Shown: in pieces, positions 39,168-47,133 of the stretch
Layout of the letters: the number at the start of each line of letters is the position of its first letter
How positions within the stretch are numbered: the stretch's first letter is position 1
Notes under the pieces: model-generated
Databases searched by the model: none
Told to the model about the DNA's origin: nothing
Seen by the model: only the letters and a program-made list of their open reading frames with translations
Made by a program: the position numbers and the translations under genes
Assembly (NCBI GenBank): GCA_016711295.1
Contig: JADJTE010000002.1
Location: 186,001-250,000, forward strand
Direction of reading: 5' to 3'
DNA length: 64,000 bases
Source: Sphingobacteriales bacterium
GTDB taxonomy: Bacteria > Bacteroidota > Bacteroidia > Chitinophagales > UBA2359

Positions 39168-39944
39168 ATGTCGCTATTTATTGCCGACCTCAATACCGCC
39201 TTGACTCTAATATTTAACCTAAACACTAACCTGATGGTACGTCCTATTTACCTCATTATTTGCCTAAGCACATATGCCACTTTTGGAATAAGTGACATTG
39301 CTTTGTATGCCAGCGGTAATGGAAATAAGGATAATCCCAGTACAGGGTATCGCTACCATGTAGAAGGTTTTACGGTGAGCTACGAAAATGATTGCGCCGA
39401 AGAAGGTTTGCAATACGAATGGGATTTTGGCGATGGTGCTACGTCCAAAGAAAAAGTCGCCGAGCATACATATAGCAATATGGGCTTTTATTATGCCTGT
39501 CTCAATATCGTCAATCCAAGCAAAAAAGAAGTGGTAGAACGCCAATGCAAACACGTAGAAATAACCGCTAACCCCGATAATTGCGATTGGGAATGGCAAC
39601 CCGTTTGCGGCTGCGATAACCAAACCTATATGAACGACTGCCAAGCGGGCAACTACTACGGCGTTTTTTATTGGACACCAGGCGCCTGCCAACGAGTTGA
39701 TTATTCATTGACCCCCGATTTTAGCTTCGATATCAACGACCAAAGCGTACAATTCAAAAATACCTCCTACGGCAACTATGATTCATACTCTTGGAGTTTT
39801 GGCGACGGCAAATCTACCAAACAGCGCAACCCGAAATACCAATACAAACACACAGGTTTGTACGAAGTATGCCTAACCGTAAGCAGCCAAGTAACCCAAA
39901 TGCGCGAAACGGTGTGCAAGTCCATCGACTTAGTTGGCGAATAA
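39168..39944 (+). CDS. Secreted PKD-Kazal-PKD protein
   Basis: Exported protein of 236-258 residues. The ATG at 39234 starts a good signal peptide (VRPIYLIICLSTYATFG), while the ATG at 39168 adds 22 residues. A first PKD-like domain has YEWDFGDGATSKEKV. A Kazal-type motif follows, CDWEWQPVCGCDNQTYMNDC, with the VCG and TY..DC signature of serine-protease inhibitors but fewer Cys than the classical six. A second PKD domain has 'SWSFGDGKSTKQRNP'. The combination suggests an extracellular protein-binding or inhibitor protein. PKD domains also occur in the large protease at 23.3-27.6 kb, but a functional link is only speculation. Confidence 0.8.
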   Translation: MSLFIADLNTALTLIFNLNTNLMVRPIYLIICLSTYATFGISDIALYASGNGNKDNPSTGYRYHVEGFTVSYENDCAEEGLQYEWDFGDGATSKEKVAEHTYSNMGFYYACLNIVNPSKKEVVERQCKHVEITANPDNCDWEWQPVCGCDNQTYMNDCQAGNYYGVFYWTPGACQRVDYSLTPDFSFDINDQSVQFKNTSYGNYDSYSWSFGDGKSTKQRNPKYQYKHTGLYEVCLTVSSQVTQMRETVCKSIDLVGE

Positions 39945-39993
39945 GCCACTTGCCGCAAGCTTAGATACCAATCCCGCGACATATTTCACCCGC

Positions 39994-40034
39994 AAGCCTT
40001 TCTTAACAGCATACTAAGCCGTTGAGAAAGGCTT
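39994..40034 (+). terminator. Intrinsic terminator after the PKD/Kazal gene
   Basis: AAGCCTTTCTTAAC pairs with GTTGAGAAAGGCTT (one G-T pair) across a short loop, followed by TTTGCTT. It lies about 50 bases after the stop codon. Confidence 0.75.
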
Positions 40035-40156
40035 TTGCTTATGATTTAGGTATAAGAAAAGCAACAGGAAGTGGTGCTATTGCGATAAAAATAGTAACTT
40101 TGTCGTTCTAACAGAAAAGTACTTGTTTAGACAAGGCTGATTGATAGCAGTACTAT

Positions 40157-40478
40157 TGGTATGATTTTTAAGTTTTGAGTATTAATTTTGCCTATCATGT
40201 ATCTATTTCCAAGCGTTAAGACTTAGGAAATAGCGTTAGATAATTGAGATATTAGTTCAAGAACTCCCCCTAACCCCCTCAAAGAGGGGGAATTTATACA
40301 GGATATAATTTACTGATTATCAATAATTTATGATAAATTATAAAAAATATTCAATGCATATTATCTTTAAAATGCCGTAGGTATATTACATCGGTAATAT
40401 CTAACAGACTCAAGCCTGAGCATACCGTAGGCATAAAACTCGTGTAAGGTAAGTGTATAAAACTTAAAAATCATACCA
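40157..40478. mobile_element. 322-bp MITE-like element with 20-bp perfect terminal inverted repeats
   Basis: TGGTATGATTTTTAAGTTTT at 40157-40176 is the exact inverse of 40459-40478. CTAT directly before (40153-40156) and directly after (40479-40482) looks like a 4-base target duplication. The interior has no ORF, is AT-rich, and contains the hairpin CCCCCTC-AAA-GAGGGGG at 40274-40290. It inserted immediately beyond the stop codon of the restriction-enzyme gene. No transposase is nearby, so it would be non-autonomous. Confidence 0.7.
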
Positions 40479-40486
40479 CTATTGTT

Positions 40487-41357
40487 TTACCTGCGCACAA
40501 GCTGGTAAATAATGCGCACAACTCTGCCCAACTTACCGCAGATGCGATATTGCGAGCAGGCATTATCATTTTTTGTGTTTTCCCTCTTTATGCGGGCTTT
40601 GCTTGTTTTTACCGTTTTAGGCTTCTTTTTTGAGTTAAACGCAACAATTTTTTGCCAGTTTATCTCTCCATCATCACAAAAAAAGCTTGCGAGCTTCAAC
40701 GTAAATTGATTGACAACTTTGGCATAAGCCTTCAAAAAATATTCATTTTTCTCTTTGGCTTGATGTCCAAGTGATTCAATTATATCGGTATAAAGCGTAT
40801 CGCTGTCCGAAATAAGTTGCCAAAATTCTTGCCCGCAAATTTTTTGATAGCCGTCTTTATTGGGCTGGTTTTCAATGCCATAGCAGCAGCCGTTTACAGC
40901 CAGAATTTTGAGGTCTTTATCTTTTGCCCGCAGAATCTCTTCCGCCTTTTTGAAATTATCTTTCATCTTTTTGATTTGACTACTATTGCCCCAGTTCGGA
41001 CCCGACTTGATTTCAACGATGTAATAATTCCCCTTTTTGGTAAATTCCAAATCAATGCCTTCCAAAAGGCTTGACTTTACACCGCCAAATACTTTTTTGA
41101 CCAACAAAGATAGCCACGTCTTTCAAAAAATCGCCAAATAATGTTTCTTCTTGCGATTGTAAGTAGGCACCAAGTAAGTTTTGCACTAAATCTTGTGCGG
41201 TCAAGATATTTTTAGCCTTGAACAAGTATGGATTTTTGCGTTTTAGAACTTTGTTAAAATCTAACTTTTCAAGTTTTTCCAAGCGTTTTGCGTGAAAAGT
41301 CCCAATATTTTTTTCAACATATTGAGTAACGTCTTTTAGATTTAAAACTGCCATCAA
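40487..41357 (-). CDS. PmeII-family type II restriction endonuclease, no methyltransferase nearby (one frame break)
   Basis: DNA-cleaving enzyme, 289 residues when healed. The N-terminal 'NLKDVTQYVEKNIGTFHAKR' and 'NPYLFKAKNILTAQDLVQN' are family segments. The PD-(D/E)xK core is 'EGIDLEFTKKGNYYIVEIKSG', in which Asp and the ExK pair (VEIKSG) are the metal site. 'GPNWGNSSQIKKMKDNFKKA' and 'AVNGCCYG' complete the match. One A too many in the run at 41093-41098 breaks the frame between the N-terminal domain and the core. No methyltransferase lies within the neighbouring genes. The gene is visibly more AT-rich than its neighbours and is bounded by two different repeat elements, which points to horizontal acquisition. 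Confidence 0.85.
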
Positions 41358-41369
41358 AATAGAAAATGT

Positions 41370-41501
41370 GTAACTATTTAGGGTATAGGGTTTTGAGTAT
41401 GGGGTTCTGGGCTATATCTATCTAATAATGCCTGAAATCATTGCATATTCGATTAGAAATAGCTATTCTTGTGGGCTGTTCCTGCAAGACTAAACAGTTA
41501 C
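41370..41501 (+). repeat. Complete copy of the intergenic repeat family (132 bp)
   Basis: Begins GTAACTATTTAGGGTATAGG and ends CTAAACAGTTAC, with the shared interior ATCTAATAATGCCTGAAATC and GATTAGAAATAGCTATTCTT. It starts 12 bases upstream of the restriction gene's ATG, so it may carry or have displaced that gene's promoter. Confidence 0.85.
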
Positions 41502-41632
41502 CAACCACAAAAATAATCATTTTTTTCGGGTTTTGCCTTCTGCTTTTTTTCTTTATCCTCGTCCGCAGGCTAAGTTTTATGTCTATAAGCGCAGTATTTC
41601 GCGCTGCTAAAAGCTATTTCCACGCTATTTTT

Positions 41633-42295
41633 ATGAAAAAATACTTATCGCGCGTAGCAACAATGGCTTGTTGTTGGTGCTGCTTGTCTTTATCGGCTCT
41701 GGCGCAATGGTCGTCGGACAATCTATTTTTTGAACTCGATTTTGCTGCCGAAATACCCACTGGGCAAGAGTTGCGCGAGGTATTTCCGCCCGGAGCCAAT
41801 GTGCGAGCGGGTTTGGAAATCAATACTTGGGCACATAGGCTATACCTCAAACCCAACGGAGGCATTTCGTTTTTTAACAACTATTATAGCGTATCGGGGC
41901 AGGAGACGCTGCTCGAATGGTCGGGCGGTATTGATGCTCGCTATTACCTACGGACAGTAAACGACACGGCGGTTTGGAATTTTTACCCCGTTGTAGGAGC
42001 CAGCTATCGCGGTTTTAGCAATACTATTGGTCCGCAGCCAGGTTTTGTGGGCAATACGCGCACCCTCACGCGCGGGCATAGCATCGCTTATGCGGCGGGC
42101 GGGGGCTTTTTGTACCGTCGCTTTCATGCCGAAATAACCTATAATGGCTATCAACCTATTGTGCGTGTAGACGAGCAATTAGCTGCCGACCTCAATGCCA
42201 ACAGCGGTTTGTACCAACCCTATGTGTTTCACGATACGAAGATGGATTTCAGCCGTGTTCGCATAGAGATAGGATTGCGCGTGCCTATCAAATAA
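41633..42295 (+). CDS. Exported, probable outer-membrane beta-barrel protein, unknown function
   Basis: 220 residues from the ATG at 41633. The signal peptide is MKKYLSRVATMACCWCCLSL to SALAQ. The mature part alternates aromatic strands: 'LYLKPNGGISFFNNYY', 'GIDARYYLRTVNDTAVWNFY', 'FLYRRFHAEITYNGYQP', and ends 'FSRVRIEIGLRVPIK', consistent with a small beta-barrel whose last strand is terminal. An in-frame extension to 41441 overlaps the repeat and is not credible. No family was recognised. Confidence 0.65.
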   Translation: MKKYLSRVATMACCWCCLSLSALAQWSSDNLFFELDFAAEIPTGQELREVFPPGANVRAGLEINTWAHRLYLKPNGGISFFNNYYSVSGQETLLEWSGGIDARYYLRTVNDTAVWNFYPVVGASYRGFSNTIGPQPGFVGNTRTLTRGHSIAYAAGGGFLYRRFHAEITYNGYQPIVRVDEQLAADLNANSGLYQPYVFHDTKMDFSRVRIEIGLRVPIK

Positions 42296-42334
42296 TGAAA
42301 GCCGATGATATTGTGCCTTGCTGCTTGTATCTCT

Positions 42335-43393
42335 CTATCTGAACGACCAATCGTAGCTGTTCAAATCGGTCAGGCAGGCTTTGAGCAGGTCTATATTGCC
42401 GCGAATATCGGATTTATGCGCCATTTCAATAACAGAATGTATATGGCGTGTGGGTATTGATACGGCGCCAGCAATAGAACCGCCTGCGGTCATGCGTTGC
42501 TGCATAGCGGTATCGGTGCCGCCTGCTACCAAGATTTCGGGTTGCCACTTAATTTGGTGCTGGTCGGCGGTTTGTTTCATATATTCGACCATTCGGTAAT
42601 CGCAAATCGTCATGCCGTCCATGATTTTGATGGCAACGCCGCTGCCTAATTGCGTGGTGTATTCTTCGGGCATAGCACCGGGCACGTCGTAAGCGATAGT
42701 TGTATCGATACAAAACGCGAAATCGGGCTGTATGCGCTGCGTAGCCACCGATGCCCCGCGCACACCTACTTCTTCTTGTACGGTAAAAACGGCATATAAA
42801 TCTATGGGCAAATCGGTATGCTGCAACTCGCGCAGCAACTCGATGAGGATAAACACCGCCACGCGGTTGTCGATAGATTTACAATTGACGCACTCGCCCA
42901 TTTCTATCAATTCGCGTTCGCGGCTGACGGGGCTACCCACTGCTACAATGCTCTTAACCTCGTCGGCACTCAAGCCTGTGTCTATGAAATAATCGCGTAT
43001 TTGCAATTGTTTGCCGCGCTCTTCGGGAGTCATCAGATGTATGGGTTTTGTGCCCATTACGCCTACGATATCGCGTTTTCCGTGTATAATAACGCGCTGT
43101 GCGGTGAGGGTTTTTGGGTCGAATCCACCTATGGTATGTATTTTCAGGAAGCCTTTGTCGTCAATATGCGTTACGATAAAGCCTATTTCGTCCATGTGGG
43201 CAGCAATCATTACCTTTTTGCAATGGTCGCCTTTGCCCTTTTTCAAGGCAGTTAGGTTGCCCATATTGTCGGTGCTGATGTCGTTGCATAAAGGGGTAAT
43301 TTCGCGCAATACTAGTTCGCGTACGCGCTGTTCGAAGCCCGATATACCCGCTATTTCGCAGGTTTCTTTTAGTAAAGCTACATTGATAGGCAC
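42335..43393 (-). CDS. M42 family metalloaminopeptidase
   Basis: Cytoplasmic di-zinc aminopeptidase (glutamyl/TET-type), 352 residues, intact. Metal ligands are visible: His in MIAAHMDEIGFIV, the bridging Asp in CKSIDNRVAV, Glu-Glu in FTVQEEVGVRGAS (catalytic base and ligand), Asp in CIDTTIAYD, and His in RHIHSVIEMAH. The GTG start at 43393 gives the normal N-terminus 'PINVALLKETCEIAGISGFE'. It probably trims peptides downstream of the proteasome-like or Lon-type proteases. It follows the RNase gene on the same strand by about 40 bases. Confidence 0.93.
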   Translation of the reverse strand: MPINVALLKETCEIAGISGFEQRVRELVLREITPLCNDISTDNMGNLTALKKGKGDHCKKVMIAAHMDEIGFIVTHIDDKGFLKIHTIGGFDPKTLTAQRVIIHGKRDIVGVMGTKPIHLMTPEERGKQLQIRDYFIDTGLSADEVKSIVAVGSPVSRERELIEMGECVNCKSIDNRVAVFILIELLRELQHTDLPIDLYAVFTVQEEVGVRGASVATQRIQPDFAFCIDTTIAYDVPGAMPEEYTTQLGSGVAIKIMDGMTICDYRMVEYMKQTADQHQIKWQPEILVAGGTDTAMQQRMTAGGSIAGAVSIPTRHIHSVIEMAHKSDIRGNIDLLKACLTDLNSYDWSFR

Positions 43394-43433
43394 TTGATTG
43401 ATGGTGGTTTTAGGTGGGTTTGATAAATTATAT

Positions 43434-44933
43434 TTATAGCCTTATCTCTTCGTTTTTTGCATCAAAAAATCGATATTCAGTCAAGTAATAATCTTCGTTG
43501 GCACTTACAGCTACCCATTTTTTAAATTTCCAGAACCATTTCCATTGTTGCGATATGATGCCGCGTTTCAAATAAGCTGCTACAAATGGGTGTACTGTTA
43601 CAAGCAGATTGCTATAATCCAACTCGCGCATAAAATAGCCTAAGTGGTTTTCTATTTCGTCGATGAGCAATACGGTTGGTTTTATTTTACCCGTTCCTTT
43701 GCAGGTAGGGCATACTTCGTCGGTGGCGATACTTACTTCGGGGCGTACGCGCTCGCGGGTTATTTGTAGCAGCCCAAATTTGCTGAGGGGCAAAATGGTG
43801 TGCCGGGCGCGGTCTATTTTCATGGCATCGGTCATGCGCCGATGCAGCATATTTTTGTTTTCAGGGTCTTTGAGGTCAATAAAATCGATGATGATGATAC
43901 CACCCAAATCGCGCAGGCGCAGTTGTCGGGCGATTTCTTCGACAGCTTCCAGATTGACGGTGAGCGAATTGCTTTCTTGGGTACTGCTGCTGCCGCCCAT
44001 TTTATGCCCGCTATTTACGTCAATGACGTGCATTGCCTCTGTGTGCTCGATGATGAGGTAGGCACCGCTGGGTAGCGTGACGGTTTTGCCAAACGATGCT
44101 TTGATTTGTTTGCTTACTTTATAAGCATCAAAAATGGCGGCATTTGATTGGTGATAGACGACGATACTTTCTTGTTCGGGCGCAATTTGGCGGATATATT
44201 CTCTCAAATCGTGCGCCATATTTTTGTCATTGACTGCTATACGCCGAAAAGACCCATTGAGCAAATCGCGCAGGATACCCGATGTTTTGCTCACTTCGCT
44301 CAGTACTTTGCGGGCTTTGGTACTATTTTTTAGCTCGCCTACTATGTTTTCCCAGCGTGCCAATTGTTGGTCTAAGTCTTCGCGCAAGTCTTCTAATTTT
44401 TTGCCTTCGGCGGCGGTGCGCACCGTAATTCCAAAATTATTTGGCTTGACGCTTTCTACCATGCGCAGCAAGCGTTTTCGCTCATCGTCGCCTGTTATTT
44501 TTTTGGAAATTCCGACAATATTGGTAAAAGGCGTTAGTACAACATAGCGTCCTGCAAGTGTAATATCGGCGGTCAAGCGCGGACCTTTCGACGATATCGG
44601 TTCTTTGGCTACTTGTACTAATAAGGTATGCTTTTTCAGCACATCTTCTATTTTTCCGGTCTTGACAATATCGGGTTCAAGCACAAAATTTTGCAATAGG
44701 TGGCTATGGTACTGCCCCACACCCAACAGCTCGATAAATTTGAGCTGATTGAGTACTTGCGGACCCAGGTCGGTATAGTGCAGAAATGCGTCTTGTTCGG
44801 CGGCTACATCGACGAAGGCGGCTTTAAGCCCTGCTACAGTTTTGCGCACCTTACCTACATAAACATCTCCTACCGAAAAACTTTCGATAGAATGGTCGTC
44901 GTGATGCAATTCGGTCAGAATACCATCTTCCAA
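43434..44933 (-). CDS. rng: Ribonuclease E/G family protein (start codon uncertain)
   Basis: Endoribonuclease for mRNA/rRNA processing, at least 499 residues. The S1 domain has 'VGDVYVGKVRKTVAGLKAAF' and 'DAFLHYTDLGPQV'. The catalytic domain has 'HVIDVNSGHKMGGSSSTQES' and 'GGIIIIDFIDLKDPENK', which holds the Mg-binding Asp residues. The zinc-link is CPTCKGTGK. The first usable codon in frame is TTG at 44933. However, the homologous N-terminus 'AKELIVNHTPTGIEIAILED' extends about 25 residues further, up to an in-frame stop, without ATG, GTG or TTG. A missing base upstream or a wrong consensus there would explain this. It is followed by the M42 peptidase gene. Confidence 0.9.
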   Translation of the reverse strand: MEDGILTELHHDDHSIESFSVGDVYVGKVRKTVAGLKAAFVDVAAEQDAFLHYTDLGPQVLNQLKFIELLGVGQYHSHLLQNFVLEPDIVKTGKIEDVLKKHTLLVQVAKEPISSKGPRLTADITLAGRYVVLTPFTNIVGISKKITGDDERKRLLRMVESVKPNNFGITVRTAAEGKKLEDLREDLDQQLARWENIVGELKNSTKARKVLSEVSKTSGILRDLLNGSFRRIAVNDKNMAHDLREYIRQIAPEQESIVVYHQSNAAIFDAYKVSKQIKASFGKTVTLPSGAYLIIEHTEAMHVIDVNSGHKMGGSSSTQESNSLTVNLEAVEEIARQLRLRDLGGIIIIDFIDLKDPENKNMLHRRMTDAMKIDRARHTILPLSKFGLLQITRERVRPEVSIATDEVCPTCKGTGKIKPTVLLIDEIENHLGYFMRELDYSNLLVTVHPFVAAYLKRGIISQQWKWFWKFKKWVAVSANEDYYLTEYRFFDAKNEEIRL

Positions 44934-45161
44934 GATAGCTATTTCAATACCGGTCGGGGTATGATTGACGATGAGTTCTTTGGCAGTGGGGGCAGTGTTA
45001 TAGTAGCCTTATTAGGTATGGCAATAAGTTGGCTATTTCTGTGCGAGGCTACGAACAAATGCTTATCGGTAGTGAGCAAAAGACTTCCAGAATGTGATAT
45101 ATTCCGAAAATCTTTTGCCTAACAAGGTATTAGCCCATTGCTGATAGGCAATAGTTATGGA

Positions 45162-45251
45162 TTATTTCTTTTTGTGGCGATTTTTGCGCAATCTTTTTTT
45201 GCGTTTGTGGGTGGCTATTTTGTGTCGTTTACGTTTTTTTCCGCAAGGCAT
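45162..45251 (-). CDS. 29-residue AURKAIP1/COX24-domain protein
   Basis: A very short, extremely basic protein: 'MPCGKKRKRHKIATHKRKKR' then LRKNRHKKK. It matches the small Bacteroidota proteins annotated as AURKAIP1/COX24 domain-containing, which are related to mitochondrial ribosomal protein mS38 and to actinobacterial bS22. A ribosome-bound role at the small subunit is therefore likely. It lies 6 bases downstream of the TPR gene stop on the same strand and is probably cotranscribed with it. The frame is intact. Confidence 0.88.
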   Translation of the reverse strand: MPCGKKRKRHKIATHKRKKRLRKNRHKKK

Positions 45252-45257
45252 AACTAA

Positions 45258-46172
45258 TTATGGTTTTTGAAGATTAAGAATAATTTGGTCTATTTCGCGA
45301 GCAAAGGTAGGGTTTTTTGTCAAGTTTTTGCACTCTTGTAGTGCTTTTATTGCTTTTGCTTTGTTGCCTACGGCTTGGTAGGCTTCTGCTAAGAAATAAT
45401 ATGCTTCGGCATTGCTGGGTGCATAGCGCGTAGCGCGTTCTAAGCGTTCTACGGCGCGGTCGTATTGCCCCGACGTGATAGCTGCCTTGCCCAATACGAG
45501 GTAAGCGGCGGCATTGGTGCTGTCTTTGGCAGTTACACCGCGCAACAGAAAAACGCCTTTCATCACCAAAGGGGTTTGGTCGGGATAGCCTTCGATATAA
45601 CACGATGCGAGATTGATAGCAGCGTCGGTGCGGGTCGAGTCGATGGCTAAGGTTTTTTCGTAGGCTTTGACGGCATTTTGCAGCAAATAAGCGAACATAG
45701 TGCTGTCTTGGGCTATTTTGAAAGCGAGGGCTAATTGGTCGGCGGCATGTTGCCAATTGTCGGCGGTAGAGTCGGCTTCGGCTACTTTTTTGTGGTAGAA
45801 AGCCGCTACTTCTATATAATTGACTTGCTCCCAAACTTTTGCCAATTGTGCAGCAGCTTGGGCTTGGGCATTTGGGTTGTTGGGTGCTTGGGCAAATTTT
45901 GCTTCGGCTTGTTCGATAGTTTTGCGCTCGGCGGGCGATAATTTCTGTTTTATATTGCCCGTAATTCGTTCAATGTCTATGCCCACCAAAGGCATATCGC
46001 TACTACTTTGCGCCATTGCTGCCGCCATTGCTGCCGGGTTGCCGCCTTGTGCAAACGGAGCATCGGGCGAAGTGCTTGTGGCTGCTAAGGGCTTTTGTCG
46101 TTCGCCGAAAGTATATAGCAACACAACGATTGCTATACAAGCCAAGGCTAATATCAGAGGGGCGCGGTTCAT
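45258..46172 (-). CDS. Membrane-anchored tetratricopeptide repeat protein
   Basis: 304 residues from the ATG at 46172. The N-terminal helix 'APLILALACIAIVVLLYTFG' anchors it in the inner membrane with the rest periplasmic. A Gln/Ala-rich linker precedes several TPR units, for example 'NWQHAADQLALAFKIAQD', 'AVKAYEKTLAIDSTRTDAAI', 'AAYLVLGKAAITSGQYDRAV' and 'AEAYYFLAEAYQAVGNKAKA'. TPR proteins scaffold complexes; its partner is unknown. The small COX24-like gene follows directly. Confidence 0.85.
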   Translation of the reverse strand: MNRAPLILALACIAIVVLLYTFGERQKPLAATSTSPDAPFAQGGNPAAMAAAMAQSSSDMPLVGIDIERITGNIKQKLSPAERKTIEQAEAKFAQAPNNPNAQAQAAAQLAKVWEQVNYIEVAAFYHKKVAEADSTADNWQHAADQLALAFKIAQDSTMFAYLLQNAVKAYEKTLAIDSTRTDAAINLASCYIEGYPDQTPLVMKGVFLLRGVTAKDSTNAAAYLVLGKAAITSGQYDRAVERLERATRYAPSNAEAYYFLAEAYQAVGNKAKAIKALQECKNLTKNPTFAREIDQIILNLQKP

Positions 46173-46194
46173 AGACAAATCTATAATTGGGGTG

Positions 46195-46202
46195 CAAAGG
46201 TA
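46195..46202 (-). promoter_or_regulatory. Probable -7 box of the TPR gene
   Basis: Minus strand TACCTTTG matches TAnnTTTG, 23 bases upstream of the ATG at 46172. No -33 box is visible at the right distance. Confidence 0.45.
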
Positions 46203-46317
46203 CAAAAAAAATGTGATTGACCTTGCATTTGCCAAAAAATAAAAACTCGCATCGCACAACGATAAGGTTATTGTCCCGAAATGTTCATTTTTGCCCTAAA
46301 ATAGCTATTTTTGCGCT

Positions 46318-46953
46318 ATGCAATTGATATTAAACGACATTGGCAAGCGATTTCGCTACGAGTGGGTATTTCGACACCTCAATTATACCTTTGAGAGCGG
46401 GCAATCTTATGCCATCTTAGGTGCTAACGGAGCGGGCAAATCAACGCTTTTGCAAATCATAGCGGGAAGTATGCAGCCCTCCGAAGGGCGAGTAACCCTA
46501 CAAGACAAAGACGGAAAACCCATAGCAGACGATTTGCAGTATGCCCAATTATCGTGGGCTGCGCCTTATATCGACCTAATTGACGAATTTACACTCACCG
46601 AAGCCATTGAGTTTCAGCGACGATTCAAGCCTTTATTGCCCGATTTCGATACGCCGAAGTTGATACAATATTTGCAATTAGAGGCATCGCGCCACAAGAG
46701 TTTGCGCTATTTTTCGTCGGGTATGAAGCAGCGCGTCAAATTAGGCTTGGCTTTGTTGAGCCAAACGCCCATAGTACTCCTCGACGAGCCTACAATGAAC
46801 CTCGATGCTGCTGCTACGCAATGGTATTTGCAAACAGTAGCGCGATATACACAAGGTCGCTTGCTCATCATTGCCTCTAATCAAGCGCACGAATACGAAA
46901 ATTGCCAACATCATATATATGTAGGCAAAGCGAGCGCGACCAACAAATCTTAG
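46318..46953 (+). CDS. ABC transporter ATP-binding protein
   Basis: Single nucleotide-binding domain of 211 residues, intact. Walker A is GANGAGKST near residue 36, the signature is YFSSGMKQRVKL, Walker B is PIVLLDEPTMNLD, and the switch region is 'LLIIASNQAHEYENC', with Asn-Gln where His is usual after the switch strand. This short form resembles CcmA-like or gliding-related (GldA-like) ATPases, but no permease gene is adjacent. The substrate is unknown. It is divergent from the TPR gene and ends two bases before a copy of the intergenic repeat. Confidence 0.88.
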   Translation: MQLILNDIGKRFRYEWVFRHLNYTFESGQSYAILGANGAGKSTLLQIIAGSMQPSEGRVTLQDKDGKPIADDLQYAQLSWAAPYIDLIDEFTLTEAIEFQRRFKPLLPDFDTPKLIQYLQLEASRHKSLRYFSSGMKQRVKLGLALLSQTPIVLLDEPTMNLDAAATQWYLQTVARYTQGRLLIIASNQAHEYENCQHHIYVGKASATNKS

Positions 46954-46955
46954 CC

Positions 46956-47089
46956 GTAACTATTTAGGGTATAGGGTTTTTGGGTATGGGATAATGGGCA
47001 ATACCTATAATAATGCCTGACACCGCCGCATATATTCGATTAGAAATAGCTATTCTTGTAGGACTGCCTTTGTGGGGCTAAATAGTTAC
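46956..47089 (+). repeat. Complete copy of the intergenic repeat family (134 bp)
   Basis: The best-preserved ends of the family: GTAACTATTTAG at the left and CTAAATAGTTAC at the right, perfect 12-bp inverse repeats. The interior holds AATGCCTGACACC and GATTAGAAATAGCTATTCTT. It begins two bases after the ABC gene's stop codon and lies between two convergent genes. Confidence 0.88.
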
Positions 47090-47133
47090 TCTTAGTCAAA
47101 AAATAGATGCGTGGATAGGAAAATCGTCCCGTG

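Noticed and set aside
40274..40290. C5/G5 hairpin as terminator of the restriction gene
   Set aside because: It lies about 200 bases beyond the stop codon within the inverted-repeat element and has no T run in the right direction; it is better viewed as part of that element.
41441..41632. Longer N-terminus for the outer-membrane protein at 41633
   Set aside because: The extension is translated from the repeat element and would place a second hydrophobic stretch before a good signal peptide.
44700..45122. Plus-strand open frames opposite RNase E/G and other genes
   Set aside because: They are antisense shadows of well-supported genes, with no domain of their own.
46289..46313. TTTG and TATTTTTG as promoter of the ABC ATPase
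   Set aside because: The boxes are only 12 bases apart and the -7 box would place the start of transcription at or after the ATG.
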